Below are positions 1 through 12,180 of a stretch of 64,000 bases of DNA, in pieces. Where the stretch lies: assembly GCA_021442155.1 (NCBI GenBank), contig CM038225.1, positions 88,362,925 to 88,426,924 on the forward strand, written 5' to 3'. This DNA comes from Cymbidium sinense (lineage: Eukaryota; Streptophyta; Magnoliopsida; Asparagales; Orchidaceae). The notes beneath the pieces are model-generated. The model worked only from the letters and a program-made list of their open reading frames with translations. It had not been told where the DNA came from and did not search any database. Numbering within the stretch: position 1 is the stretch's first letter; the number at the start of each line of letters is the position of its first letter. A program made the position numbers and the translations under genes.

Positions 1-1045
1 TTATTTTTAAGAAAATAGTAACTCCATGGTCTCCTTTAACCATTATTTCTGTGAGATGTTAAGTTTGTCTCATATTTTGGAAAATATTATGGAAATAATT
101 AGGTACCAAATTAAAATTCTCTTCTGCCTTTCACCCATAAACTGATGGATAAACTGAAGTAGTTAATCGTACCTTAGGAAATTTTCTTAGATGTTTGGTA
201 GATAAAAGTTTAGGAAATTGGGATTTACATTTACCAACCTTCGAATTTGCCTATAATAGTACTATATCTTGAACTACAAAAAAATCACCATTTGAGATAG
301 TCTATGGTCAAAACCCATGACGACCAATAGATGTAGCAAACCTACCATCTCATGTATTTTTTGATGCAGCATTCTCATTTGCTAAAGATTTTCAAAGCCT
401 CCATGAAGATATAAGAAGTAAATTACTATAAGTAATGATAATTATGCTTCTAAGGCAAATCATAATTATTCAACAAAAGAATATAAAGAAGGTGATTATG
501 TATTGATTCGCATTTGGCCTGAGCATTATCAAACTACTAGATATAAGAAATTACATGCACGAGCTTATGGTCCATTTAAAATTCTCAAGAAAATTGAACT
601 AATGCTTATCACCTTGATTTTCTGCTGATATGTTCATTCATCCAGTTATTAATATTGAAGATATTCTATCATATGAAGGAATTAGAAAACCTCCACTTGT
701 TCGGCCTAACTCTTTAGCGGAGATATAACACCGACTTGCGTAAGCCCTCTTCCTTTGAAGTTTACTATATTATCACGAGGAAGCACCCATTAATCCACTT
801 CAACATCATTTTCTAGTTCATTGAAGAATAAGCCACCACCGAAGACACATGGTTGACCAGTGATTTGGAGACTTTAGCCTCACAATTAGTAGAAGACTTC
901 TTAGATTTCAACTCTATGGAGCAGAGTTCAATTGAGCCTAGGGGAGTTGATGTAGAACATCATGAGGATCAATAAATTAGAGCTCAAGGCCCATTTACAA
1001 GTTCTCAAGCTAAAGCCCAAGAAAATTCAAGAAAGAAGAAGACTT
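1..1045 (+). pseudogene. Ty3/gypsy chromovirus-type pol, 3' end (integrase and C-terminal tail), broken
   Basis: This is the last part of a retrotransposon polyprotein that once inserted element cDNA into the genome. Conceptual translation gives the end of the integrase core: a degenerate AFHPQTDGQTEVVNR-like stretch at about 125-165, then LGNWDLHLPTFEFAYNS at about 215-260 and PFEIVYGQNP at about 290-320. These motifs are typical of plant chromoviruses. After a stop and frame change comes the integrase C-terminal region (GDYVLIRIWPEHY at about 490-530, then HARAYGPFKILKKI). A final short open stretch at about 838-974 matches the acidic tail these proteins carry, followed by GPFTSSQAKA near 990. 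Several in-frame stops and at least two frameshifts show it is dead. The 5' part lies outside the window. Family assignment is firm; the exact chromovirus clade is not resolved. Confidence 0.85.
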
Positions 1046-1479
1046 AGCCCATTAGCCTGCTAAGGCCCATTTTATGATTTCATCTTTTTATTTATGTAAT
1101 TTTTAATTTTCTTCTAGAAACTCCATGTTTGAAATTTTGCATTTAAAAATTCAAAGCATGACATGTGAGGTGGTTGAATCCACATAAAATAATAGCATGT
1201 GAAATGGGTGGATGACATAAAATAATAAGGTAATTTAATGCTTCACATTAATGTGGCCACCCACCTTTCCCTCCATGTTTTAAATTATTTTCTTTTGAAA
1301 GATGCTTGTAATGGCTATAAATAGCCCCTCTTATTAGAATGAAGGAGATCTTTTGGCAATTACAAATTTTTGAGTTATTCTTGTGGTTTGAGAGCTATTG
1401 GGTTAATCACTAGGGTTAATCACATTAAGCTAGTGGTGCACACCTAGCTTTTCTTTGCCCAAACAAACCTAAGCACACC
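1046..1479 (+). mobile_element. Probable 3' LTR or UTR remnant of the adjacent gypsy element
   Basis: This non-coding stretch lies directly downstream of the gypsy pol end. It holds a convincing TATA motif (TATAAATA at 1316-1323) followed by a short C-rich stretch, as expected for the promoter and R start of a plant LTR. I could not fix the TG and CA ends. The right side merges at about 1480 into a different repeat rich in CAAATTGACC-like words, so the LTR seems truncated there. The assignment rests on position and the TATA motif. Confidence 0.45.
1316..1323 (+). promoter_or_regulatory. TATA box of a likely LTR promoter
   Basis: TATAAATA is followed by GCCCCTC, downstream of a gypsy pol end. 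This matches plant LTR promoters, but nothing downstream is an intact gene. Confidence 0.4.
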
Positions 1480-2589
1480 CAAATCAAAACCAAATCAAAT
1501 CAAATGTATTTTTACTCTAAACCTATTATAATTGAATCAACATATAACCCAATTAATCTTTAATTGAGCTAGTTGGGCCACTAAACCCAACTTAGCCCAT
1601 TTGGTCTATTTAGGCCATCTTGCATCCAAATCCAAATCAAACCAAAATTGGTTTAAATGATCAACTCTAAAACTCTCAAATCAACAATCATACATAACTA
1701 AGGCCTAATTGAAGCCCAATTTTCTTAATTAGTTCACTTAGTCCAAATTAATCAAATTATACCTTAATGGGCTAAATCAAAATTAAACCAAAATCACTTG
1801 AAATAGACCATACCTAAAGCCTTAGAAACCTTACTCAAACATAATTAAAGGCCAAATGGGGTGAAATTTGGTCAATGGATTCACTTAACACAAACTGACC
1901 AAATTGAATCTTATAGGACCAAAACCAAATTAAATCCAATCCAAACTAAATTAAGCAAATCCAAGGTCTTATAATCATTACTTAAATTCAATTAAATACA
2001 GGCCATGTATAGTTTGACTAATTGGGCCACTTGATCAAATTGACCTAAATAGATCACATTGAGCTTAACCCAATCAAATTTAGCTAGACATTGAATCCCC
2101 AAGGGCCTACCCAAGTGGATGTGAACCAAGGTAAACTTAATGTGGGTTAACCCAAGTGAACCAAGTCTCCAAATAAAGATGAAATCCTAAAAAAATATAA
2201 ATAGTCGCTCTTTGTGCTCAACTAACAAAGGTGAATTCAAAGAAATCAAAATCACTAATTAATGTTGGGTATTTAAAGAGTAATTAGAAGATTGATGAAA
2301 TCTTAATCATTGGAATTAATCATAAAATATAAGTCCAAATATTTTAAAACTTCTAGAGTAGGTTTTAGCTTTTTGATTTTCTTAAATTTTTTGGACTTAT
2401 GTTTTATGTGTTGTTAAATTATTAAGGTTAATGTGAAAGATAATTTAATTAATCAATTAAAAAATTATAAAAATTATATAATAAAATTTTACGGGTCTAA
2501 GTTACTTAATGAATTAAGGAATGAAAGGAAAAAATGCCAAATACACCTAATCTTCAAAAAATTCATTAATCAGCAATATGTAACTGAGG

Positions 2590-2664
<75 letters not shown>

Positions 2665-4357
2665 TTTATAAATAAGTTGAATTAAGTCTAATTGATTTGA
2701 TAATCTCAATGATATTCTTAAATGTTTGTAAGAATCTCTATGGATGTCCTCATAAAATTTTGACTTTAGATAATATATTTTAGGAATTATAAGTAATCAT
2801 TTAAATAATATTTAAAATACATAAATTTATATAAATTCTAAAATTGACTCATAAAATATCTAAAATATTCCACTTATTATCTTAAGTTAGAGAAAACAAT
2901 TTAGCATTTTTACCAAAATTATTTATATATTTCTTAGAAATAAGTAACCAAAAAATTGAATTCATATAGGATGCTTTTAGGTCTTTTTTAGGTCTCCCTT
3001 GACCTTAAAAAATAATCCCATGAGAATTTGGATTGAGTGAATTAAAACTAATTTCAAATAAATGTGTATTCACTTTAAGTATCATTTAACTTGGAAAACA
3101 CATAATAAATAAAATAAAAGTAAAAAAAAAACATCATATTTTTATTGTAATTTTACATCAATAGAGAGAACATAAGTATAGTAAAATATATTTATTTTAA
3201 ATATTAATATATTATTTTTAATTTAAATATTTAAATAAATTAAATAAATCACAAAAAAAATCAAATTGAGTTTTAAATGATATGAAATCTTATGGGAGTG
3301 TTGGGACATTATTCCTAACACCCCTATGAGTTTCATAATTTTATGAATTACATTTTAATTTAAATAGTTTTAAACTGTATAATAATATAGTGATTACAAA
3401 TTTCAAATTAACCCCAAATTTTTATGGGATGTTTCTTTGAAGCTCCCCAACTCTAGAGAATAAATTTTGAAATTTTTTGGATATTAACTTGGCATTTTAT
3501 TTTCCAATTAACCAATAAAATATATTAATTTTTCAAAATTAATCTAAATGTCATGAAGTATTCTATAAGATGTCTTCCTAACTCTAAGAAATATCCTATG
3601 AGGTTATGAAATCATTTGAGCTTAAAGAAATCATAACTTAGTTGCTAATTAAAACACAACATCATTAAGTAAACTAATTAAAAATCATTTACTTTAAAGC
3701 TTCAGAGTAAAACATCATCCTTTTGTAGGGTCTATTAGGAGGGTGTAATGATGAATGAATATTATCACAAGTAGAGCCCACTACTCCTCATACTCTTTAA
3801 AACATTAAATTTAAGTTAAACTAAAATTAAGTTGCAATTCATCTCCAAATCATTAAAATTTGAATGAGAACCTCCCAATGATAATAAATTAAATCTCACT
3901 TTGAAATTACAATTTAAATTTTAAAGCCTATGTTTAACTCACCACCCGAGCCTATGCATACATATTAAATTGCTAGGTCATCAATCTTATACTTCGGTTA
4001 AGACATCATATAAATTTTCTTTCTATTTTATGCTATAATATTTTAGACAATATATTAGAATTATTTTCTCTTAGACTAGATGTTATGGTGTTATTTATTA
4101 AACTAATATTCTTTTCTATAGGAGGTTGTGCTTAATAAAAAGTATTATCATAATAAAATTAAAATTAACATTATTTGATTGTAGGTGCTATTTACTTAAT
4201 CCCTCAACTCACTAGGATAGGTGTGTTTGGTACGCTAAGCCCAAATGTATGAGATATAAGTACTTGTGTGTATGTTTACTTTAACTAACATCTATTTTAT
4301 AGGTTTAGTAAAATTTAATGTGTAACTAGAACTAGGTTAGAACCATAGGGCTTAGAA
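1480..4357 (+). mobile_element. Outer copy of the long LTR-like repeat, segment 1
   Basis: This is the first piece of a long repeat whose other copies lie at 10652-17636 and, inverted, at 51607-57000. The part at 1480-2170 is dense in CAAATTGACC/CCAATTGG-type words and matches 10860-12250. A TATA-like TATAAATA lies at 2196-2203. The part at about 3950-4357 matches 15640-15990 of the internal copy, including the block around GGTAGTGTGTTTGGTACG-like text and the ATGAGATATAAGTACTTG block. It stops exactly where the CACTA element begins at 4358 and resumes at 10501. The expected TGTTGGCC start of this family is missing, so the left end looks truncated. No coding potential is seen. Confidence 0.6.
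2592..2662. repeat. Compound microsatellite (TA)n then (TAA)n
   Basis: About 15 TA units run directly into about 13 TAA units. A 63-residue open frame that ends in this tract is an artefact of it. Confidence 0.95.
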
Positions 4358-4369
4358 CACTACAAGAAA

Positions 4370-4740
4370 ATAGCTATTATCGATGGAATTTCTAGCGGAA
4401 TAATCCATTAGAAATTACCAAAGTATTTTACAGCTTTTCTTTAGAAAATTTTTTCGGTGAAAATTCTGCAAACAAAAAAAAAAAGATGCGTCGATCCCTA
4501 CTTAAACTCGACAGATTTTCCACCAAAAATTCCATTGGAAACTACTATTATTTGTCAATCGACCCCCAACCCTAAACTCTATTTCTTTTCTCTAAGTTTG
4601 GATCTGTCTCTTTTGGGCAACGACAAAAGGATGCCTAGGACACGCAAAATCACCATAAAATGTGTCATTTTCATCTTATTTTTTCATAGAATTGAAGGTA
4701 AACCACTTCCTCTACCTTCTAAGACTATTTATTTATAATT
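4370..4740 (+). other. CACTA subterminal repeat region with a short conserved open stretch
   Basis: This holds clustered subterminal words around the CACTA end, then a short readable stretch at about 4625-4738 with MPRTRK near its start and RIEGKPLPLPSK near its end. Related text occurs inverted in the partner element at about 50979-51180 and, more diverged, in the second CACTA at about 18150-18260. It may be an untranslated leader or first exon of an ancestral element gene. It contains no domain I recognise. Confidence 0.35.
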
Positions 4741-7019
4741 TCATCTATTTAATCATGTGTAATATGCATTTTAAGTTTTTGAAAAAAAATCTTCAATTTA
4801 CACCTTATATTTTCTTCAAATATTTATAAAACTAATATATCTCATAATTATTTTCTTACTTGGAGTTAGATCTATTATTGTTTGCTTATAATTTAGATTT
4901 TATTAAAGTTTGTATAAAATTCAAATATATTCTTATATATATTTAAAATAAATTATTTTATGATAAATTTGTGAATCCCATTTTTGTTAATTCTCTTTGC
5001 GCATTTCATTAGCTGTCAATTAGCAATTTTAGTGTATAGAAAAAAGGTGTGAGCAAATTGTTATATAATCAGTTATTCTGAGATAAATGATGCAAGAGTC
5101 TTATGGGTGGTTTTTAGAGTAGAAAAAACAATATTATTATAATGTATGGTTAATTAGTACGGAGTCAAGAATAATTGTGAAGATTTTAAAAAGCATTTGT
5201 AGATGTTTTATGTGTTCCCTTATGGAAGAAGATATTTTTGACTCCATAGATTGACCATAGAAAAATTCAATTATGATTTGAAGTGCCTTGCCATTGGGTT
5301 TCTTCTTCAAGATTTTTGATCAGTTATTTAGGGCTACAAATGAACTAAATGTTCAATAAGCTACTCTCGGCTCAGCTTGATTAGCTATCATTCACGATCA
5401 TTCTATTAATTAATTGAACAAGCTTGAACACTTTTAAAAATACTCTATCATTAAATGAACAAGCTTAAATAGCTCCATACTTAATTCAATTATTATCATG
5501 AACAATATCATTTAAGACTCGTTAAGAGAAAAATAAGGATTATTAGTTTATTTAATTTAATTAAATGTAGCACATTTTAATATTTTGAGATACTTATTTA
5601 TATGTGCTTTCTTTTGCATGACAAAAAGGAGATGAAGAAAATTCCTTTGTCTTGTAATATCAATACTTCAATATTTAAAAATTTTATAAATTTATTCTAA
5701 ATTGGTGTACTGTCATTATGTCCATTACATTGATTGCTCAGAAAAAAAAACTTTGAGGGTGCTCTCTGTCATCTTTATTGAGATGGGCAGGAGTATGTTA
5801 TTTTTTCATGAGGCAGATTGATATATGCTGAACTAGATTTTCCCAAACATTATGTTAGGGTTTATTTAGATCTGGGTTCCACTTCCTATGAATGCAAGCC
5901 CTCATAATTAATTGCCCCTCTTATCATAATAAGAGAGCACTCTCGATTAAGGTTAGAAAATAAATATATCTATTTGATATGAATTGGTGTCTAGAGGTAT
6001 GCATAATATGTCATAAATGAATGTCATTTAACTTAAAGTGTATATTGTAAGGAATGATAATACGCTTGATCAAGATCCCATGGTTCCATCATCCTGGACT
6101 ATCGTGATCCCTAGTCTACTTAGACAAGGGAAATAGTTTCTGACTGAATATTCTTTGTTAGTAGTCATGAGTTGCATCATCTAAGGTGTTCATGTAGGCA
6201 TGGGATGATATCTAAAGTGATAAATTTAATTCAAATTTAACTAACATAAGAGATTTTACCCATTAAATATATTCCATACTTCATGGCTCAAGGAGCAAAG
6301 CCATTAAGGAACATACACGCTATTTACTGTGACCAAAATATAGTGTAGCTATATAAAAGCCAAGCCACTCTATCAAAGGGTTCTGCTGGTGTCTCTATTT
6401 CATGTGGTATCATTTGATGACAAAATCATATAGATGGAGAACACAGGCCACATCTGTACTAGCATGAAATTATTTATGTATGAACTTAAATATATTTAAT
6501 TTGACATTAGTTATTTATGAGCAAAGATTTTCTTAGCTTATCATTCTTGACAAATAATGATGGAGGATGAATCATTGATTATTTACTTTAAGTTATTTTA
6601 AATGATGAATTTCATTCAATTTGAACATATCTCTTTTAGATGAATTTTACAATCAATACGTCCATCATCAGGGAATGATTAGATTTTGTTGACCTGGACC
6701 TAGTCATAAGACTCAAATGGGATATTAACACATGCAACATTCTCAGACATTTAATTTAGGCAATTGTTACTATGCCACATGCAAGTATTTCCTATAATTT
6801 TTTATTAAAATTGGAATATTGATTTTAATTTTTAATTTAATTTTAGAATTCAAGATGCACAGCATTTTCATTCATTAGAATTGTATCATGGATCTTTCAT
6901 TCTATGCAAATGCAGTAAATTCAAATTTATTTTATGGTAACCCATGAAGCATTCTCAAACACTGATCTTATGTAATTATTACTGTGATGGGGCTAATGAA
7001 GGTATTTTCGGATTTATTC

Positions 7020-7580
7020 TTATGTTAAGTGCCTCAGGCTGAAATTATGGCTCTGAGGCACTGTAACTTTATGCACTCCATGATGCAATAATATTATATG
7101 AACGAACTCAGACTTACGCTCAAAGAGGGTAGTGTCATGGCACTGTATATTGAGACTTTTGCTTTATCACCGAAGGGATAGTGTTGTATGGAAGCATTCT
7201 GACCCTATAAGATGAAACATTTTGGTTCATAACTAGAGAAGATGGCACTGCAACGCTCTATGGATGCTTTGGTGCTGAGTAGATAGAGTTAGTCTTTAGA
7301 TTTAGAAAAATTAGTGTTTTAAGTGCCAAAAATAAGATTATAAAATTAATATAATGCCTCGGTGCTTCAAGGATAGCACTACAACATTATATGTGGATGT
7401 TCAAACCCTACAAAACTTGAGAGGGCAGCCTAAGCACTAGGGTTAAAGCATTGTGACAATGAGTTTAGGGAACTTGACACTGCATATGGTGTAGCGGTGC
7501 TATGACACGGGATGCTATATGTTTAAATTTCTAAGAGCTTAGCATTATGACACTATCTCTTAGTGCCAAGGCATATGTAT
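7020..7580. repeat. Tract of degenerate GGCACT/AGTGCC repeats inside CACTA 1
   Basis: Words such as GGCACTG, AGTGCC, GCACTA and GACACTG occur on both strands every 50-130 bp across about 560 bp. This forms many short imperfect palindromes. The inverted partner element keeps the same pattern at about 48170-48740. Spacing is irregular, so it is a decayed repeat or binding-site cluster rather than a clean minisatellite. Confidence 0.5.
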
Positions 7581-7940
7581 CAGGAACACCACTTTTGGGC
7601 AATTTTCTTAGAGGAAAATTCATCAATTTTTAAAATTTTTGGTAGTATAACAATTTTGCATTACTAGAATTCATACTTATTAGTGGAAAAGTACTCTTCT
7701 CCCCTGCTCTGAATCTAAGATCGATAGAGGGAGGGTGTTCTTCTCACATCGGAACGAAGTTCAATGGTGGAGGCCCAAAATTTGAAATTGGTAGTGTTTG
7801 TAATGATTCTCTCCCCTTTACTTCAATCATTTCACATGAGAAGATAGTGTAGGAGAGCATAGAAAGGATATAGTGAAGAGAGTGCAGAAAAATACCTAAC
7901 CTATAAAGGAGAGGGAGAGCCCCTTGTTGGGTAGGCAACC

Positions 7941-7950
7941 CTCTTTTATA
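7941..7950 (-). promoter_or_regulatory. TATA-like element, minus strand, within CACTA 1
   Basis: TATAAAAGAG on the minus strand is followed by a pyrimidine-rich leader and a TATCC-rich stretch. The inverted partner keeps TATAAAAG at 47811-47818 with a similar downstream leader. It could be a relic promoter; no intact gene follows it. Confidence 0.25.
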
Positions 7951-10500
7951 TGGAGTAATTACCTTAACTACTCCAGCTCCTCCTTTGAGTAGTAATCTAA
8001 TAAGGAATAACTATTGGTGGGCCGCTCTCTCCTTTTGGGTAGTTATTGCCAGTAGGGAAGTGTTTTTAGATTCATTAAAATGGCGACAACATCTAGACAT
8101 CGTGATTTCAACGTCACAATGCTCTGGCCAAATGCTTTATTTTCTCTTTTTTTTGTATGCAAACATGCATGTGACCTTAGTATATAGTTGTTAAACATTT
8201 GTAGTTAGTTTATTATTGTAATCTATAAGTTTAATTCTCATGTGGTAGAGATGCATCCATAAAATTTGAGGCAAATAGTGGTGAATTTGCAATGAAGGCA
8301 ATGATGATTAAGTAAATAGTTGCTATAAAAGATCTAGATTTTAATTATAGTTTCCATTCCCTTTAAGCATTATTGGTAGCCATTATATTGAAGTTTTATT
8401 ATAATGTATTTGTGATGATGGTTACTTTGGAAGATTGAGGTTTTTTTCAATATAATGCTTTTTTCCCTTTTCTTTTAGAGTTGCTGGTAGCCATTATGTA
8501 TAATAACCATCATAATTATTATATATGATGATTAATTTGACTAAGCTTAAGCTAATTCTTCTAATTTATTTGAATGTGTGATATCTATTAGAATCTACCA
8601 TATGTGGGTTTGTTTGATGCAATATATGGCTTATAGAATATGTTCTTTGCAAACAGTTTGTATAACTTGTACAACTTGTTCAATTCAATCTATAGCTTTT
8701 GGAAGTTGTTTGATATATAATTTATTATTGGGCTTATGGACTCATTATCAAATAATTGGGCATATGAATTTAGTATCAAATAATCACACCTATGCATTCA
8801 TTTTATTCTGTTTTATGTTTGGTGAATGTGAAGGAGAGCAACTACACTTTTAAATATTTTCATGCTATCAGTTGATTAAGGTAATTTTCATTTCTAATAG
8901 TTATTTACTTATTATCTTAGACTAGAGTTACGTATTATATTACTGTGTCAGAAGTAGTGAGAAAGTAAATTATTATTTACCAATGAGCACTTGTTTAGTT
9001 GATATACATTAATGTCAAATTTTTATTTATTTATTTATTACTTCTATTTTTGAATATTTATATTATAATAATTATCAATGTCTTTGTAAGTCTTTCACTT
9101 TATCAAGCAAGACAATCTTAGATTCCTTAAGTAGAAGAACTCATATGCTCATGAACACAAACTACTTATTTATGCTCATTTGTATATTTGTTTTAATAGT
9201 TCTTCTAGTGGCTTATTCATTTAAAAGCTTATTTGTTTATTTTTATAAATTCAACAAGTAGCATAAAGTTATTTCCTTTAATTTTTTTAGTAAGTAATTT
9301 TTTTTTCTATATGATATATTAAAAATTTCTTAAAAAATCACCTTTTAATCAAAAATCACTTGACATACTATTGACCATTATGAGATCATCATTGCATTTT
9401 AGATTATTTTTTAAATATATATAGTTTTGTAGGAGAGGATTCTTATTGATTGAATTTTTTTTACTTTGTTAGTTCAATTCATTTATTTATTCATGATTTG
9501 CTTCAATCTTTACATTTTGAAATTAATAATCTTATTTATGCCTCAATTGTCTTGAAAAATTTCCCATGGCTATAATAATGAGACTTAAAATTTATGTAGT
9601 AGGAAGCTATATCAATGAATGGTCATTAATATAGGAAGATCTGCTACTGATATTACTTATGAGTTGAAAGCATTAAAGAGCTGAAGCAAGCAGTTATGTT
9701 GGTCAATTTCTACCATCTTCAAGGATTGATCCAGAAGAAGGTTTTTGGAACTTAAAATATTCAATGATAATTTTTGAATGGATAATTCAAGAAATGATAT
9801 GGATAAACCTTGTATGTATTCAAGTTATGAATAATTCAAGCATTGACATGGATAATTCAATAATGGATATAACTTTTAAATAAGAGAGGCTAAGAAAGAG
9901 TATGTATAATGGACATATAATAGAATTTATGTCTCTTTTGTCAATAGACTTTATGTCATCCTTTAATATTTTAGAAATTATAATAAATTACTATTTTATT
10001 TATACTTATAGTTTTATGCTTATAGTTATTATATAGTTTTTGTGAAGGTGTAAAAAGTAAAATATATGCATAGCTCTTTTGACTTTTTTTCAAATCTGAA
10101 CAGATTTCTGATGGTTTTTCAATAGATTTTTCATCGCTAATGGGTTGCAATGAACTATTGTGAGGCTTTCCGATAGAAAATAAATTTCTGATTGCAAAAT
10201 CTTTGGCAGATTTTTGACGATAGGTTCTGTCGATATTTCTGGCGGACTTTCTGGCAGAATTCATTCCTAGCAGGTTTTTTTGCTGGTTACTCCATTAGTT
10301 AATTAAAGGAAACTTTCTAACATATTGTCCCTTAGAAATCGATCATAAATTATTTTTCTACGGATAAATTGACCACCATAATGCATTTCCATCTAAGATT
10401 TTATCGATGGAGTAAATCCATCAGAAACATGAATTTATGGCGCATTTGACTTGATTTTTGATGGATTTGTTCATTGATAATTCTCAATTTTTCTATATTG

Positions 10501-10651
10501 GAATGAGAAATGGCTAGAAGGCATAGAGTTGGGAGACTTTTTAAAGCTTGGAGTATTCACATCATGAAGATGAAGATAAGAGGACCCCCATTACCTATTT
10601 ACTTAGTTCAGTTGCCTATTTTCTTTTTCTTCTATCGTGTATAGTGAAACC
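10501..10651 (+). mobile_element. Outer long LTR-like repeat, segment 2
   Basis: This short bridge between CACTA 1 and the internal LTR copy includes GGCTAGAAGGCATAGA and GGAGTATTCA. It matches 16010-16190 of the internal copy in order, and is therefore the continuation of the repeat that was cut at 4357. Confidence 0.55.
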
Positions 10652-10859
10652 TATTGACCTCACTTTTAGAGTGAGGTTGACTACCTTATTCTTAGACTAG
10701 GATCCATCTAGGCACTAAGACTTCCCTAGCACTAAGACACTTTTAATAGTTAAGAGAATGCTCACTGTAGGACTAGAGAATCAAAAGGTTCAACTCTGAG
10801 GCTAGACCTCGGCTTAAGATAAGTAGAACACTGCCTACTTTGAACCCAAACACATCCTA

Positions 10860-12180
10860 GATTAAAGCAATGGACCCAAACTAAATCAAATAATTGCCAA
10901 TCATAACCTCAAGTCAAAACCAATTTGACCTAGACTTAACATGATTTATCATTAATCAATTGGGTTAGGCTACCAAGCTAACTTAACATAGCTTCTTTGG
11001 ATTCAAGATGGACAAACTCAAGAGCAATTCAACTCCAATTGAAACCTCATCCATCTAAATTTATTTGAATCCTAATTGAGCTTGAGAAAGCCTTGAACTT
11101 ATTCTAATTAGACCAAAACCAAATCGACTTGTCTTGTGATCCAACTTAACCCATTTGAACTCCATATGGTCAAAACTTGGTTCAACTTGATCCAAGTCAA
11201 ATTAAATTAATCTAAACCTCATGATTGCTCCAAAACATCTAATCAATCATTCCAATTCATTTCAACCAACTGGGCCAAGCCAATTGACCTAATTAACCCA
11301 AGTTAATCCGTTTGACTTAAAGAGGTCAAATGGGCAATATAACCAAGTCTAATTGAAAGTGATGGTGATCAAAGTCATCAATAAACTCTAAATTCATCAT
11401 TGAACATATTTCAACCTTCACACTCCCAATTCAACCCAATCAACCCAATTGGTTCACTTGACCCAATTGGTCCCAAATGACCAATTTGATTCAAACTTTA
11501 ATCCATCCCAAATTAGATTAAATCAATTCATCCAATCTCTTCCATAATGATTATTGATCATCTTTGATTACTCAATTGTAATCAATTGGGTCAAACCAAG
11601 CCAATTTGGCCACTTAACCCAAGTTAACCCAATTGACCTAAAAGATCAAATTAGGCCAAATCTCTTCTCAATCCAAATTGATTACAACCAATGATTCTAA
11701 TCAATCATAAATTGATTAGTGAACACCCTACAATCATCAATTGAAGATAATTTGACTAAATCAATGCAATTGACCTACTTAGCCCAAGTTGATCTAAAAT
11801 TGAATCAAAATGTATTCTAATCCAAATTAATTCAAACTAACACTTACAATTTTTCTCAAATGATTAATCAAACATAGGGCAACCCTTCATTCAAGCCAAT
11901 TTTACCAATTTGATCAAATTGATCGACTTGACCCATTTGACTTAAAAGAACCCACATGAACTAAACCCAAATCCACTCCAAATTGAGTCAAACCAATTAC
12001 ACCAATACATTCCAAATGACCAATTGAACATAACCCAAGTACCCACTTGACTCAATTTAGTCAATTGGTCAACCTAATTCATTTGAGCTCAAATTGACCT
12101 AAATAGATCAAATTGAGCCAAACCCAATCAAACCAAGTCCAACCCAACTTGGTATGACTCATCCTTGGGTCCTTATTGAC
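10860..12180. repeat. Long tract of CAAATTGACC / CCAATTGG-type words
   Basis: About 1.3 kb is made of short, strand-biased words (AACCCAA, TTGACC, CAATTGG, CAAATTGA) on a purine-poor plus strand, without a fixed period. The same texture occurs at 1480-2170 and 62150-63960, always just downstream of the LTR start. It produces spurious open frames. Confidence 0.75.

Larger units (their letters stand above)
4358..10500 (+). mobile_element. CACTA (En/Spm) DNA transposon 1, non-autonomous, about 6.1 kb
   Basis: The left end reads CACTACAAGAAAATAGC, the classical plant CACTA terminus. The right end (about 10485-10500) is a decayed complement ending in TATATTG. GAA flanks both sides (4355-4357 and 10501-10503), as the 3-bp target duplication of this superfamily. 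Subterminal DNA at 4370-4560 and 10080-10490 is full of short words such as ATCGATGGA, TTTCCAT and GATTTTTGATGG, the usual transposase-binding arrays. I see no transposase domains inside, so it would have depended on an autonomous relative. A 5-kb part of it recurs inverted at 46396-51358. It splits the surrounding long LTR repeat, whose text resumes at 10501 (GGCTAGAAGGCATAG, also at about 16010). Confidence 0.8.

Noticed and set aside
2433..2624. 63-codon frame ending in YIYIYIYI
   Set aside because: The tail is simply the translated TA microsatellite; the rest is Lys/Asn-rich A+T-rich noise.
8578..8853. 91-codon open frame in CACTA 1 as a possible gene
   Set aside because: It starts at GTG. 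The inverted partner copy keeps the DNA but has an in-frame stop after about 14 codons, so there is no sign the protein was maintained.
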